Below, in pieces: positions 1-10,673 of a stretch of 64,000 nucleotides of DNA. Position numbers and translations under genes: made by a program. Source of the stretch: Methanobacterium bryantii (GTDB taxonomy: Archaea; Methanobacteriota; Methanobacteria; Methanobacteriales; Methanobacteriaceae); NCBI RefSeq assembly GCF_002287175.1, contig NZ_LMVM01000037.1, positions 124,001 through 188,000 on the forward strand, given 5' to 3'. Each line of letters starts with the position of its first letter. The first letter of the stretch is position 1. Under the pieces are notes generated by a model. The model was not told where the DNA came from, searched no databases, and saw only the letters and a list, made by a program, of their open reading frames with translations.

Positions 1-362
1 AAACTTATAAGCATGTTGTACCTTACCAAAGAACATAATTTATTAAAAATTGAGGAAATATTTAAAATATTTAGTTTTAGGAGAATTAAAGAAAATATTT
101 AAAAGATTACACATTACAAATATCAAAAAAGAACTTTTGTGACGGAATTGGAAGAATTTTCAAGCAAATTATGGGGAGATGTTTAAAGAGCCATGTTTAC
201 AATGTGTATTTGGCCTATATTTCTGTATCGGGGATAAAAAACAGTGCAGGTGACAATTTAGCTGCAAGGTACACGTTCCGGTTTAAAACAGGCAGGTACT
301 AATTTCTTTTTTATTTTTAGTTCTGGATTTTAATATTAAACTGAAGTTTTAGAGATGATAAA
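1..362. other. Left-edge region, no assigned gene
   Basis: A frame open from base 1 stops at 102 and could be the last 33 codons of a gene that begins outside the window, but I recognise no family. A second open frame (ATG 171, stop 300-302, 43 codons) has no ribosome binding site and no recognised motif. The region is AT-rich and may hold the promoter of the zinc-ribbon gene at 363. Confidence 0.3.
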
Positions 363-506
363 ATGGGTTGGATTTATTGTCCTAACTGTAAAAATAAGAT
401 AAGTGCAAAATCAACGAGATGCTACTACTGCGGACATCAAATTAAAGAGGACTCCCATCAAAAAGAGAGGAAAACTTCAAATAACGTGCGTTTTGTTTAT
501 ATGTGA
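363..506 (+). CDS. Small zinc-ribbon protein
   Basis: This 47-residue reading frame begins with an N-terminal zinc ribbon: CPNC at residues 6-9 and CYYC at 20-23 form two typical zinc knuckles. The rest is charged and hydrophilic. Its stop codon overlaps the GTG start of the next frame (GTGA), and the two frames together look like one familiar archaeal design: zinc ribbon, then membrane helices, then a TPR. Either the two are translationally coupled, or a single gene has been split by a frameshift near 495-505. Partner and function are unknown. The ATG at 363 follows a weak GAGATGAT ribosome binding site. Confidence 0.55.
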   Translation: MGWIYCPNCKNKISAKSTRCYYCGHQIKEDSHQKERKTSNNVRFVYM

Positions 507-865
507 TGGGTGGAGTTGCTGCAATTATTGCATTTATACCAGTGCTTCTTCAGTCTCACTTTCGTTATATCTGGCTGTTTGTTTTATTTATAATATTTTT
601 AGCGGCTTATATCTTCGCGTACTTATTCTCATATAAATTTGAGGATAAAAAGCAGAAAGAGGCATTGAAGAAATGGATCATTAAAAAACCGTCAAGGAGC
701 ACTATGTTTCCCGTAGAAGAAATATATTATTATAAAGGTAAAACTAACCAGCAGCTACATCAGTACAGTGAAGCTTTGAAATATTATAATAAGTCTATTG
801 AATTAAACCCTGACTTTGAACCTGCCAGGGAAGCGAAAAAAGAAGTTGAAAAAGTTATTAAATAA
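503..865 (+). CDS. Membrane-anchored TPR protein
   Basis: A 120-residue frame starting at a GTG that overlaps the stop of the zinc-ribbon frame. Residues about 3-45 form one or two hydrophobic helices. They are followed by a basic linker and one tetratricopeptide repeat (about 78-115, with the EALKYYNKSIELNP core). TPRs bind other proteins, so this is likely a membrane-tethered adaptor. The absence of an independent ribosome binding site and the hydrophobic start suggest it is the C-terminal part of a zinc ribbon-TM-TPR protein made with the frame at 363. The true product could be a single frameshifted chain. Confidence 0.55.
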   Translation: MMGGVAAIIAFIPVLLQSHFRYIWLFVLFIIFLAAYIFAYLFSYKFEDKKQKEALKKWIIKKPSRSTMFPVEEIYYYKGKTNQQLHQYSEALKYYNKSIELNPDFEPAREAKKEVEKVIK

Positions 866-907
866 TATCTTTATTTCAAAAGGGTATTTAATTAGTAATA
901 ATCATCT

Positions 908-1903
908 TTAAATGTTTATTTTCGCATCAATCTTGTTTAAAACACGCCCCTTATTTGTCACGTATACCATGTCTTCAATCCTCACGCCGAAGTCATCTTT
1001 CAGGTAGATACCAGGCTCTACAGTTAGGACCATACCCTTTTCAATCACTGTCTCGTCGCGTTTAGATAAAGACGGGCTTTCGTGCACTTCAAGGCCTACA
1101 CTGTGGCCGGTTGAATGTATAAATGATTCACCGTAGCCGTACTCGGTAATCACATCCCTTGCAGCTTTATCCACTTCGCAAACTTTCACGCCGGGTTTTA
1201 TGGCAGTGATCGCGCTTTTTTGAGCTTCAAGTACTATATCGAATATTTCCTCATGTCTTTCAGTTTCTATAATTGTCCTTGTGGTATCTGAACAGTAGTT
1301 GTTGTAAAGGGCGCCCCAGTCAATTACTATGGGTCTTTCCAGTTTATTCATGGACACATCAGCATGTGGAAGTGAAGAACGTTTCCCCGACGCGACGATA
1401 GTATCAAAAGAAGCTTTTTTGGCGCCGTTAAGTCTCATGTTATATTCTATCTCTGCTCCAATTTCGTTCTCGGTTTTACTGTCATCAAATTCAGTACTTT
1501 TAAATGCTTTTTCTGCAATTTCAAGTGCTTTTTCAATATTTTTCAGTTCTTCATTTGTTTTCACGCTTCTCATTTGCTCAACAATACCTGTGATTTTTGT
1601 TTCAAATGCAGCGTCTTTTTTCAGCCTCTCAAATGTCTGAATGTTCATGGAGCTTTCAAGCCCAATGACACCATTTAATGATTTTTTAAGTTCTTTTAGT
1701 GATTTAAACTTTTCAACAGGGATTTTTGAATTTAAGATAGCATCTTCCATGTCCATCTGGTTGGTTAAAAGTACAGGCTCATCTTTTACCACCAAAATTG
1801 ACGCGGCAGATGGCATGAATCCTGCTAAATAGTTTATATTATGGGGGTTTAATATGAGTAGTGTATCTATGTTTTCTTTCTGCATCTGGTCGATTATTTT
1901 CAT
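908..1903 (-). CDS. M24 family metallopeptidase (Xaa-Pro dipeptidase-like)
   Basis: A 331-residue cytoplasmic peptidase of the M24 creatinase/prolidase fold, expected to remove residues from peptides with proline in second position. Residues 1-115 form the creatinase-like N domain and the rest the pita-bread catalytic domain. All five dimetal ligands are visible: Asp in VIDWGA, Asp in SDTTRT, His in STGHSVG, Glu in TVEPGIY and Glu in VRIEDMV. The length is usual for archaeal PepQ-like proteins. The ATG follows GAGGAAAAATC, a good ribosome binding site. It is monocistronic and convergent with the TPR gene. The exact substrate (dipeptidase or aminopeptidase) cannot be settled from the sequence. 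Confidence 0.85.
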   Translation of the reverse strand: MKIIDQMQKENIDTLLILNPHNINYLAGFMPSAASILVVKDEPVLLTNQMDMEDAILNSKIPVEKFKSLKELKKSLNGVIGLESSMNIQTFERLKKDAAFETKITGIVEQMRSVKTNEELKNIEKALEIAEKAFKSTEFDDSKTENEIGAEIEYNMRLNGAKKASFDTIVASGKRSSLPHADVSMNKLERPIVIDWGALYNNYCSDTTRTIIETERHEEIFDIVLEAQKSAITAIKPGVKVCEVDKAARDVITEYGYGESFIHSTGHSVGLEVHESPSLSKRDETVIEKGMVLTVEPGIYLKDDFGVRIEDMVYVTNKGRVLNKIDAKINI

Positions 1904-2005
1904 GATTTTTCCTCAAAAATGTTGTTTTTTTTTTGGTTTGGAATTTATATATCCCTTACGCAGACTTTATTTTCGTGGTTCCAGAAATTGAGTTAATTTT
2001 TAAAT

Positions 2006-2458
2006 TTATAAGTTTCCTTTAATCGCGTTCATAAGCTTTGCCATGATGTTTTCAGGTATTTTCCTTTCTATCGGCTGGGGAATGTATCCAAAATCAGGGT
2101 CTTCAAAAGTTATACCTTCAAATTCCACATTGTGGGCATAACGCGGTATGAAGTGCCAGTGAATTTCAGGGTTAGGTGGATCCTCCCTGTATGCCTTATT
2201 CATGAAGCAGCTCCAGTTAAAAAGTGTGGGATTGAATGTTTTGGTTAAAGTGGTCTCTAATTTTTCTACAATTTCTCTAAATTCATCCCATTCATCACTT
2301 TCCAGGTCGCTTAATTTATTACACTGCCGTTTAAGCACAACTACTCCTGTTCCAAGGAATCTCTGGCTTGGAGCAAGGAAAATCATCCAGTGTTCTGTTT
2401 CATAAATTAAATTTCCATAAGCACCAGGTATTTGACAGTATTCACATTTTACTTCCAT
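2006..2458 (-). CDS. HIT-family nucleotide-binding protein
   Basis: A 150-residue histidine-triad fold protein. An N-terminal CEYC pair probably binds zinc, and the C-terminal EIHWHFIPRY segment is the HIT motif. The usual third histidine is replaced (HWHFIPR), which places it among HIT relatives with an HxH-type active site, possibly nucleotidyl transferases or phosphorylases, rather than classical Hint hydrolases. I chose the ATG at 2458, which lies behind AAAGGG. An ATG seven codons upstream has no ribosome binding site. Substrate unknown. It stands alone, divergent from the alcohol dehydrogenase gene. Confidence 0.75.
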   Translation of the reverse strand: MEVKCEYCQIPGAYGNLIYETEHWMIFLAPSQRFLGTGVVVLKRQCNKLSDLESDEWDEFREIVEKLETTLTKTFNPTLFNWSCFMNKAYREDPPNPEIHWHFIPRYAHNVEFEGITFEDPDFGYIPQPIERKIPENIMAKLMNAIKGNL

Positions 2459-2780
2459 TTTTATGCCCTTTTTAAACATTAAAAATAATTTATGTAGATT
2501 AATAATTATCTCTTTATATTTATTTAAATTCTTCCCTTTTAATTATAGGAATATGGACTGTCTGGACGTTATTATAATATTAACTGCCGTTTTTTATAAT
2601 TTATAGCTAAAATAATCCTATTTATTAATAAATTGTGGTCTGTAATGTGTAATTTTTAAATATGTGAAAAAATACAGAAAATTATAGAAAATAATGATTA
2701 GTTAAGCATTAATTAATTTGATGGTTTGTTTGGGTAGCTTAAGGGATTTAAAGTAATTATCAAGCTAAAAGAGGCAGATT
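2459..2780. other. Divergent intergenic region, no gene seen
   Basis: AT-rich spacer between the HIT gene (minus strand) and the alcohol dehydrogenase gene (plus strand). It should carry both promoters, but no strong operator, RNA gene or repeat was recognised. Confidence 0.4.
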
Positions 2781-3944
2781 ATGGATATTCAAAATATGGA
2801 ACTTCGAAAATTTGTTGCTCCGGAACTTGTATTTGGTTTAGATGCCCGACTTTTAGCTGGCAGATACGCTAAAAACTTCGGAGCCCAGAAGGTTTTGATA
2901 GTTTCAGATCAGGGGGTTATCAATGCAGGATGGCTGGATGGAATACTGCATGTTTTAGAAACTGAAGGAATTTCATATGAGATTTATAGGGATGTTACAC
3001 CTAACCCAAAGGAAGAAGATGTAATAAAAGGTGCTGAACTGTATAAAGATGAAGAATGTGATGCAGTAGTTGCATTGGGGGGTGGTAGTGCCCTGGATTG
3101 TGCTAAGGGCATTGGCATTGTAAGCTCACATAACAGGGGCATACTTGAATTTGAAGGTGTGGATAAAGTTTACAACCCTATACCTCCTTTAATTTGCATA
3201 CCTACTACTGCAGGGTCTTCAGCAGATGTTTCACAGTTTGCAATAATCCGGGATCAAAAAAGAAAAGTAAAGATATCAATTATCAGTAAAGCAGTAGTTC
3301 CAGATGTTGCTTTGATTGATCCAATCACCACGACGACTATGGATAACTATTTAACAGCATGCACTGGTTTAGATGCGTTAACTCATGCTATTGAAGCCTA
3401 TGTTTCCAATGCAAGTTCTCCACTTACTGATACCCATGCTTTAAATGCAATACGCCTTATATGGTCAAGTTTAGCAAAAACAATTTGTAATCCTAATGAT
3501 CTTGGACTGCGAGGAAATATGATGCTTGGGAGTTTGGAAGCAGGACTGGCATTTTCAAATGCGAGTCTGGGAGCTGTCCATGCAATGGCACATAGTTTAG
3601 GTGGTTTTTTAGATTTGTCTCATGGAGAATGCAATGCAGTTCTTTTAGACCATGTTGTTGATTTTAATTTTGATGCAGAACCCCTAAGGTATCAGCGTAT
3701 AGGTGAAGCGATGGGAATTAATTTCAGCAGAATGACTAGACTTGAGAAAAAAACAGCAGTTATACATGAATTAAAGCATTTAAAAGAATCTATTGGGATT
3801 GATCATACACTTAGACAAATAGGAGTTAAAGAGAGCGATATTTTGCAGCTTTCAAAAAATGCAATGGAAGATTCATGTATTGTAACTAACCCCTGTAGGC
3901 CAGATCAGGAAGATATAGGGGAGATATTTAGAAATGCACTTTAA
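2781..3944 (+). CDS. Iron-containing (group III) alcohol dehydrogenase
   Basis: A 387-residue NAD(P)-dependent dehydrogenase of the iron-type ADH/glycerol dehydrogenase superfamily. The N-terminal half has the dinucleotide motif VALGGGSALDCAKG (about 97-110). The C-terminal helical half carries the metal ligands: Asp and His of LDALTHAIEAY, His of AMAHSLGG and His of DLSHGECN. The full ligand set is present, so it should be active. The likely reaction is interconversion of a short alcohol or polyol and its carbonyl; the substrate is unknown. The ribosome binding site is AAAGAGGCAG before the ATG. Its last codons are the source of tandem repeats that run up to the next gene, a PAS histidine kinase. 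Confidence 0.85.
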   Translation: MDIQNMELRKFVAPELVFGLDARLLAGRYAKNFGAQKVLIVSDQGVINAGWLDGILHVLETEGISYEIYRDVTPNPKEEDVIKGAELYKDEECDAVVALGGGSALDCAKGIGIVSSHNRGILEFEGVDKVYNPIPPLICIPTTAGSSADVSQFAIIRDQKRKVKISIISKAVVPDVALIDPITTTTMDNYLTACTGLDALTHAIEAYVSNASSPLTDTHALNAIRLIWSSLAKTICNPNDLGLRGNMMLGSLEAGLAFSNASLGAVHAMAHSLGGFLDLSHGECNAVLLDHVVDFNFDAEPLRYQRIGEAMGINFSRMTRLEKKTAVIHELKHLKESIGIDHTLRQIGVKESDILQLSKNAMEDSCIVTNPCRPDQEDIGEIFRNAL

Positions 3945-4190
3945 TTGGGATGATTGAATATATGTTAAATACCATGAACCATGATTAACTATTATTAAAG
4001 TTAACTCTTTAAGTAAGGGAGATATGTAAATGCACTTTAATGATGGATTAAACTCTTAAATTAACTGCAGCGCATTAAATGATTAAATATTATTAAAATT
4101 AACTCTTTAAGTAAGGAAGATATGTAAATGCACTTTGAACCGATGATTAAACATGCAGAAATTAACTCTTTAAATAGTGGAGATATATAA

Positions 4191-4198
<8 letters not shown>
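3918..4198 (+). repeat. Degenerate tandem repeat seeded by the adh 3' end
   Basis: Four copies of a segment of the form AGATATnTAnAAATGCACTTT begin at 3922 (inside the last codons of the dehydrogenase), 4020, 4118 and 4181. Spacings are 98, 98 and 63 bases. A second shared block, TTAACTCTTTAA, precedes the later copies. The last copy carries the start codon of the PAS kinase (ATGCCCTTT at 4191), so that translation start seems to derive from a duplicated stop-codon region of the neighbouring gene. Confidence 0.8.
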
Positions 4199-5696
<1,498 letters not shown>

Positions 5697-5828
5697 GCAA
5701 ATATTTTAATTAAGGTGATATTGTCTCTATTTTTTAAGGATTTAAACGTTATTTTTAATTTAAGGTAAAAATATTAAATTTTGGACGCAGTAGAAAGTAT
5801 TTTATATATTAAATTACATTCAGTAAAT

Positions 5829-6431
5829 ATGGTAAAATTCACAGCAAGAGAGATCAGAGATATTATAATTTCACTGCTTGTCATATCACTTGCATTTGAT
5901 TACATAATAAATGGGCGCGATCTAGACGCTACAATCGCTAACTTTGGGTATATGGTGGTTGTAGTTGGGTTTGGATTTGTGCTGCATGAATTGGCTCATA
6001 AATTCACGGCTATAAGATACGGCTACTGGGCAGAATATAAAATGTGGTTCCAGGGTTTAATTTTAGCTTTAATTACATCCTACTTTGGATTTGTATTTGC
6101 AGCGCCGGGGGCAGTTTATATCCATGGATATAACATTAAAAAAGCGGAAAATGGTATAATATCCCTTGCAGGACCTGCTACTAATATAATACTTGCAGTA
6201 CTGTTTTTAATGGCAATGCCTTTAGCTGCACAGTATAATCTTTTAGGTCTGGCTGTTCTGGGAGCTACAATAAACAGCTTTTTAGCAGTTTTCAATTTAA
6301 TACCCCTCGTTGTACTTGACGGAGCTAAAATTTTCAGGTGGAATCCGTTAGTATGGATAGCTACAATGGTACTGGCGTTAATACTGCTGGCTTATTCATT
6401 ATTTGGTGTCCATATCTTCAGCATGCTTTAA
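5829..6431 (+). CDS. Site-2 protease family intramembrane metalloprotease (M50)
   Basis: A 200-residue membrane protein with about five or six helices. The zinc motif HELAHK lies in the second helix, and a second motif NLIPLVVLDGAKIF (the NPDG-type aspartate ligand) lies near the C-terminus. It matches short archaeal S2P homologues that cleave substrates within the membrane. The ATG at 5829 was chosen because the 16 codons that could precede it begin with TTG, look unlike a coding N-terminus and lack a ribosome binding site. Target unknown. It lies upstream of, but 105 bases from, the YcaO gene. Confidence 0.85.
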   Translation: MVKFTAREIRDIIISLLVISLAFDYIINGRDLDATIANFGYMVVVVGFGFVLHELAHKFTAIRYGYWAEYKMWFQGLILALITSYFGFVFAAPGAVYIHGYNIKKAENGIISLAGPATNIILAVLFLMAMPLAAQYNLLGLAVLGATINSFLAVFNLIPLVVLDGAKIFRWNPLVWIATMVLALILLAYSLFGVHIFSML

Positions 6432-6536
6432 ATAATTTTTAATATTATAAAACAGCAAATATTTCAAGGATAGGGAAACGCCTAATAAATCTTAGATAAA
6501 ATAAAATTTTGAATATGAACTATTTCAAGTGATGTT

Positions 6537-7748
6537 ATGTTTAAAGAAGTTCCAGTAAAATATTTTGGATGTACACACAGGGCAATGCCTCCAGAAGAGA
6601 CTATAAACTGGGTAAAAGGTAAATTGAAAACTGCAGGAGTAACAAGGGTGGCTGAAATAACTCACCTTGATAGAATTGGGATACCTGTTTATTCTGCAAT
6701 AAGGCCGTCTGCTGCAGAGGGCGCTGTGAGTATCTACGCTGGAAAAGGAGCTACAAAAAACCAGGCTAAAGCATCAGCCATGATGGAAGCTTTTGAGAGG
6801 TATTCTGCAGAGCTTTCAGAAGATAACATAAAAAATAATTTAATTTCAGCATGTTTTGGTGAAATGGATGGGTGTATGGATCCTGAATCACTTATACTTC
6901 CAAATTTGCCCTTTGATCTGCAGGAAAAAGAATTGAACTGGGTAAAGTCGGTAAATATAATGGACGATAAAGAATATCTGGTGCCGGCTAATTCTGTATT
7001 TCACCCGTATGTCACTTCAAATGACACCAGTCTATTTAAATCAAATACAAATGGACTTGCATCTGGAAATAGGGTAGAAGAAGCTATATTTCATGGTATG
7101 ATGGAAGTTATTGAAAGGGACGCATGGAGCATATTTGAAACTAAACGAAAAAAGGCGGTTGAAATAGACCTTGAATCCATTGAAAATCCGCTTATCAAGG
7201 AACTCCTTGACAAATTCAAAAAAGAGGGGATCGATGTTAAGCTTGTAAATTTAACATCTGATATTGAAGCAGCCACAATCGCGGCAGTTTCAGATGACAC
7301 TGTTTTAAAAGACCCTGCATTACTCACACTTGGTGTTGGAACCCATTTAGACCCTGAAATAGCAGCTATGAGGGCGTTGACTGAAGTGGCCCAGAGCCGC
7401 GCCACCCAGATTCACGGTACAAGAGAAGATACCACTAGGGCAGTTTTCATGAGAAAAGCCGGCTACGAGCGGATGAAGCGGATGAATAAGCACTGGTTCG
7501 GCGAATCTGAAGAAGTCATTGATTTGAGGCAGATCAAAAACCATGCTGGAAAATCTTTCAAGGAAGATATTGAAACATCCATGAAACTTTTAGAAAAAGT
7601 AGGGTTTAAAGATGTTTTATTTGTGGATCTTACCCGGGAAGAGATTGAAATTCCTGTTGTAAGGGTTATAATTCCAGGTTTGGAAGTTTATTCTATTGAT
7701 ACCACACGTGTTGGAAAGAGGCTTAGGCAAAGGGTAAAAGCCAATTAA
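6537..7748 (+). CDS. ycaO: YcaO protein, McrA glycine thioamidation (methanogenesis marker 1)
   Basis: A 403-residue YcaO-fold ATP-dependent enzyme. The start (VPVKYFGCTHRAMPPEETI) and the ending (DTTRVGKRLRQR) match methanogenesis marker protein 1, which with TfuA converts the active-site glycine of methyl-CoM reductase to thioglycine. ATP and Mg-binding glutamates are visible in MMEAFERYSAE (about 81-91) and GMMEVIERDAW, plus the TREDTTR-like stretch. The family is essentially universal in methanogens. No tfuA gene is adjacent here. The ATG follows AAGTGATGTT. An alternative role as an azoline-forming YcaO is unlikely because no precursor peptide or E1-like partner is nearby. Confidence 0.9.
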   Translation: MFKEVPVKYFGCTHRAMPPEETINWVKGKLKTAGVTRVAEITHLDRIGIPVYSAIRPSAAEGAVSIYAGKGATKNQAKASAMMEAFERYSAELSEDNIKNNLISACFGEMDGCMDPESLILPNLPFDLQEKELNWVKSVNIMDDKEYLVPANSVFHPYVTSNDTSLFKSNTNGLASGNRVEEAIFHGMMEVIERDAWSIFETKRKKAVEIDLESIENPLIKELLDKFKKEGIDVKLVNLTSDIEAATIAAVSDDTVLKDPALLTLGVGTHLDPEIAAMRALTEVAQSRATQIHGTREDTTRAVFMRKAGYERMKRMNKHWFGESEEVIDLRQIKNHAGKSFKEDIETSMKLLEKVGFKDVLFVDLTREEIEIPVVRVIIPGLEVYSIDTTRVGKRLRQRVKAN

Positions 7749-7941
7749 AACAGCACGTGCCATGTTATTCCTTATTTTATGCTTTAGAATTTATTATTAT
7801 AAAAATTTAAAGATTTTTTATCTAAAATTTCATCCTTTTTTTATTTATCACCGGCTGGATATATGAAAAAATAGTTAGTTTATATTACTTAATAGTAAAC
7901 TGTTGTACTTATTTGATTTTTAATCTGAATGAGAGGTTTAG

Positions 7942-8643
7942 ATGGCGGCCCAAAACAATAAGGTCAGTACAGGTCAAATGATCTTTTCAGTTATTTGGAT
8001 TCTTCTACTTCCAGCACTGCTTCTTATTCTTGCTGGAGACTGGTTCTGGATTCAAGGATGGCTTTTTGATATATGGTATATTGTGCTGGGTTTTTCAACT
8101 GTCATTTATCTATATTTTAAAGACCCAGGATTACTCCTTGAAAGACTTAGAAAGCCTGGAACCGGCGGAGAAAAGGGATGGGATAAATACTGGCTTTTTA
8201 TATTTTTAATCCTGTTTATGGCATGGTTTGTAATCATGCCTTTAGATGCTAAAAGATATTTATGGACCATTAACTTCCCATTATGGCTGGAGGTTATTGG
8301 GGGAATCTTATTATTAATTGGGTTTTACTTTACCTTTCGGGCTTTGGCTGATAATCCATATGCGTCAGCGGAAGTTAGAATACAAACAGAAAGGAAGCAG
8401 AAAGTTGTTTCAACGGGAGTTTATGGATTTGTAAGACATCCCATGTACCTTGGCGGGATATTATATTTGATAGGGGCGCCTTTGCTTTTGGGCTCTAAAT
8501 ATGGGCTTTTGCTTGGTATATTAATGGCAGTTTTTATTGTGGTAAGGATAGTTGGAGAAGAAAAAGCGTTAATTGGAGAATTAGAGGGTTATAAAGAGTA
8601 TATGGAAAGAGTTAAACACCGGTTGATTCCGTTCATCTGGTGA
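7942..8643 (+). CDS. Isoprenylcysteine carboxyl methyltransferase-like membrane protein (copy 1)
   Basis: A 233-residue membrane protein with about five helices. The C-terminal third holds the ICMT/phospholipid methyltransferase signature: GVYGFVRHPMYLG (RHPxY) and GEEKALIGEL, which form the SAM-binding pocket. The first half has two hairpins and a conserved DPGLLLERL loop. It is a close paralogue of the gene at 9883, with an LCM-type methyltransferase between them. In archaea the methyl acceptor of this family is unknown; lipids or isoprenoid quinone-like compounds are possibilities, protein prenylcysteine unlikely. The ATG at 7942 follows GAGAGGTTTAG. Confidence 0.8.
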   Translation: MAAQNNKVSTGQMIFSVIWILLLPALLLILAGDWFWIQGWLFDIWYIVLGFSTVIYLYFKDPGLLLERLRKPGTGGEKGWDKYWLFIFLILFMAWFVIMPLDAKRYLWTINFPLWLEVIGGILLLIGFYFTFRALADNPYASAEVRIQTERKQKVVSTGVYGFVRHPMYLGGILYLIGAPLLLGSKYGLLLGILMAVFIVVRIVGEEKALIGELEGYKEYMERVKHRLIPFIW

Positions 8644-8687
8644 TAAATAAGAAATGAATGTTTAGACCTAAAAATTAGTTATAATTA

Positions 8688-9500
8688 TTAGTTAATTCTA
8701 TAAATTAACAATCTATGTGCTTTTTTAGCCATTGGAAATAAATTTGCCAGTTTATACATGGTCCTTGTTAGACTATCTAAATTTTTGACTTCATCATTTG
8801 ATGTGAAATACTGTTCTTCAATGAACCGGATCCCTGCTCCCCAACTGGTAAGTTCTTTGGGATCATCAATGCCCCAATGAATTGCTGCGCCTGTTTTTTT
8901 TATTGACGGCTGATTTTTTACTTTTTTTGCTGTATAAGTGTTAAATGCGTCAAAAATTAAGGTATAACTGCCAATTCTGTTTTTAATGTCAGTAAGCAGT
9001 GTCTTAATTTCGTTTTCTTTAAGGTACATCAACAGGCCTTCAGCTATAACTATATAATGTTTTTTACCTGCAGGTATTTTTTCTAACCATTCATGTTCAG
9101 TAACAGAAGAAGCAATTAAATGGTAATTATGGGATTCTTTGTAAAAATGCCTGCGGATATCAATAACATCTTTAAAATCAACATCGTACCAGTCAACATT
9201 GTTATTTTTGATTCTGTTGTACCTGCTGTCAAGTCCACAACCTAGATGCAGGGCGGTGTTTTCATAATTATTTGAGAGGAAATCTTTAACGAAGTTATCA
9301 ATGAGTTTTGCCCTTAAACACATCATCGTGTTTGTCTTTTCAGGAATTTTGAGTGATTTGAAATTATAATCTATTTGATTTACAATTTCAACTGCTTTTT
9401 TGTCAACAAGTATGGGATGTTTTTTTCTGTTTTCATTTGCTTTCCCAAATAGGGGGATAAGTAAAGTTTCTTTTTCTTCGGTTAAAGCGATTTTATCCAT
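8688..9500 (-). CDS. SAM-dependent methyltransferase, leucine carboxyl methyltransferase (PPM) family
   Basis: A 270-residue class I methyltransferase. Motif I is ALHLGCGLDSRYNRI (about 80-95) and the family's second motif is WYDVDFKDVIDIRR. The segment AEGLLMYL is the usual motif IV region of LCM/PPM enzymes, many of which methylate carboxyl groups of small molecules. The early RAKLIDNFV helix is also typical. It is transcribed against the two flanking ICMT-like genes, so shared operon control is not implied, but all three being methyltransferases is suggestive. Substrate unknown. Confidence 0.8.
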   Translation of the reverse strand: MDKIALTEEKETLLIPLFGKANENRKKHPILVDKKAVEIVNQIDYNFKSLKIPEKTNTMMCLRAKLIDNFVKDFLSNNYENTALHLGCGLDSRYNRIKNNNVDWYDVDFKDVIDIRRHFYKESHNYHLIASSVTEHEWLEKIPAGKKHYIVIAEGLLMYLKENEIKTLLTDIKNRIGSYTLIFDAFNTYTAKKVKNQPSIKKTGAAIHWGIDDPKELTSWGAGIRFIEEQYFTSNDEVKNLDSLTRTMYKLANLFPMAKKAHRLLIYRIN

Positions 9501-9882
9501 GTAATAACTCTCAAGAATGTTATTTACAATTAATTGAATTTTTCTTAAAAAAGTATATAAAATTTGTTATATAGACCTGCTAAATTTTTTTAATTATCAC
9601 GTAATATTTTGCAGCTGCTAAAATAATGTAATATGAGTTTTAGGGGCTATTTTTTCCTAAAAATAATTTTATTCAATTTTACTTATTAAATGAGTATTTA
9701 TTAAACTTAAAAACTGCTAAATGAATTCTGCTTTTATATATCCATTTCTATAATCACAGGTGTGTTTATTAACTTATGAAAAAATATTTAATGCTGTATT
9801 AATAAATACCATTATGAGTATTAAAAATGGATAGTCTGAAAATTTGAATAAAAGGTTATAAAAGTTATATGGAGACGTTTTA
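9501..9882. other. Divergent promoter region, no gene seen
   Basis: AT-rich spacer between the LCM-type gene (minus) and ICMT-like copy 2 (plus). It contains several TATA-like stretches (for example near 9550 and 9730) but no clear dyad, RNA gene or coding frame. Confidence 0.35.
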
Positions 9883-10602
9883 GTGGATACTGAAAAGAAT
9901 TATGAGGACTTTACAGTGGATGACGGAAAAAAAGAAATTATAACGCAAACTATTTCTCTTTGTATATGGTTCGCATTTATTCTTTTCCTTTCAGGGAACT
10001 GGTTCTGGATTGGAGGCTGGATCTTTGCTCTGTGGTTTATTGGACTTACACTGGCAAGGAATATTTATTTACGCAGCAAAGACCCGGAATTACTTAAAGA
10101 AAGATCTATGAAACCGGGAACCGGCAATCAGAAAGGGTGGGATAGATATCTCATGTACATAATTGGAGCGATCTTTATAACATGGTTCTTAATCATGCCC
10201 CTGGATGCTCAAAGATTTGCATGGACTACTAACTTTCCAGTATGGCTGCAGGTTGTTGGTGGAATCTTACTTTTAATATCATTCTTTTTCTCATACAGGG
10301 CGTATACAGACAACACTTTCTTATCACCTCTAGTTAGGATACAAACAGAACGGAAGCAGAAGGTTGTTTCAACTGGAGTTTATGGATTTGTAAGGCATCC
10401 TCTGTATTTAGGAGATGTACTGTTCTTTATAGGGACTCCTCTTCTTTTAGGCTCTAAATATGGACTTATACTTGGCGTGGTGATGCTTTTCATCATTGCA
10501 GTGAGGATCGTTGGGGAAGAAAAGATGCTGGTTGAAGATCTGGAAGGATACTCTGACTACCAGAATAAAGTAAAAAGCAGGCTTATTCCATTTTTATGGT
10601 AA
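9883..10602 (+). CDS. Isoprenylcysteine carboxyl methyltransferase-like membrane protein (copy 2)
   Basis: A 239-residue paralogue of the protein at 7942. Both share the NWFWIGGW/DWFWIQGW motif, KDPELLKER, the block VRIQTERKQKVVSTGVYGF, then RHPLYLG and RIVGEEKML. About five helices are predicted. The start is GTG at 9883 behind GGAG; the nearby ATG at 9869 is followed at once by an in-frame stop. The N-terminal 20 residues are more acidic than in copy 1. The product of methylation is unknown. Two family members this close suggest a local duplication followed by divergence. Confidence 0.78.
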   Translation: MDTEKNYEDFTVDDGKKEIITQTISLCIWFAFILFLSGNWFWIGGWIFALWFIGLTLARNIYLRSKDPELLKERSMKPGTGNQKGWDRYLMYIIGAIFITWFLIMPLDAQRFAWTTNFPVWLQVVGGILLLISFFFSYRAYTDNTFLSPLVRIQTERKQKVVSTGVYGFVRHPLYLGDVLFFIGTPLLLGSKYGLILGVVMLFIIAVRIVGEEKMLVEDLEGYSDYQNKVKSRLIPFLW

Positions 10603-10673
10603 GTCTCAAATTATTTTTTTTAACAGTTGCGCGCATGAATTATACCTGCTAAATTGTAATGTTTGAAAAAAGC

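Noticed and set aside
1..302. Transposase fragment at the left edge
   Set aside because: The open frame at 171-302 has no DDE or other transposase motif that I can identify.
403..636. Separate gene overlapping the zinc-ribbon and TPR frames
   Set aside because: The frame has no ribosome binding site and no recognisable domain, and both overlapping frames have clear domains.
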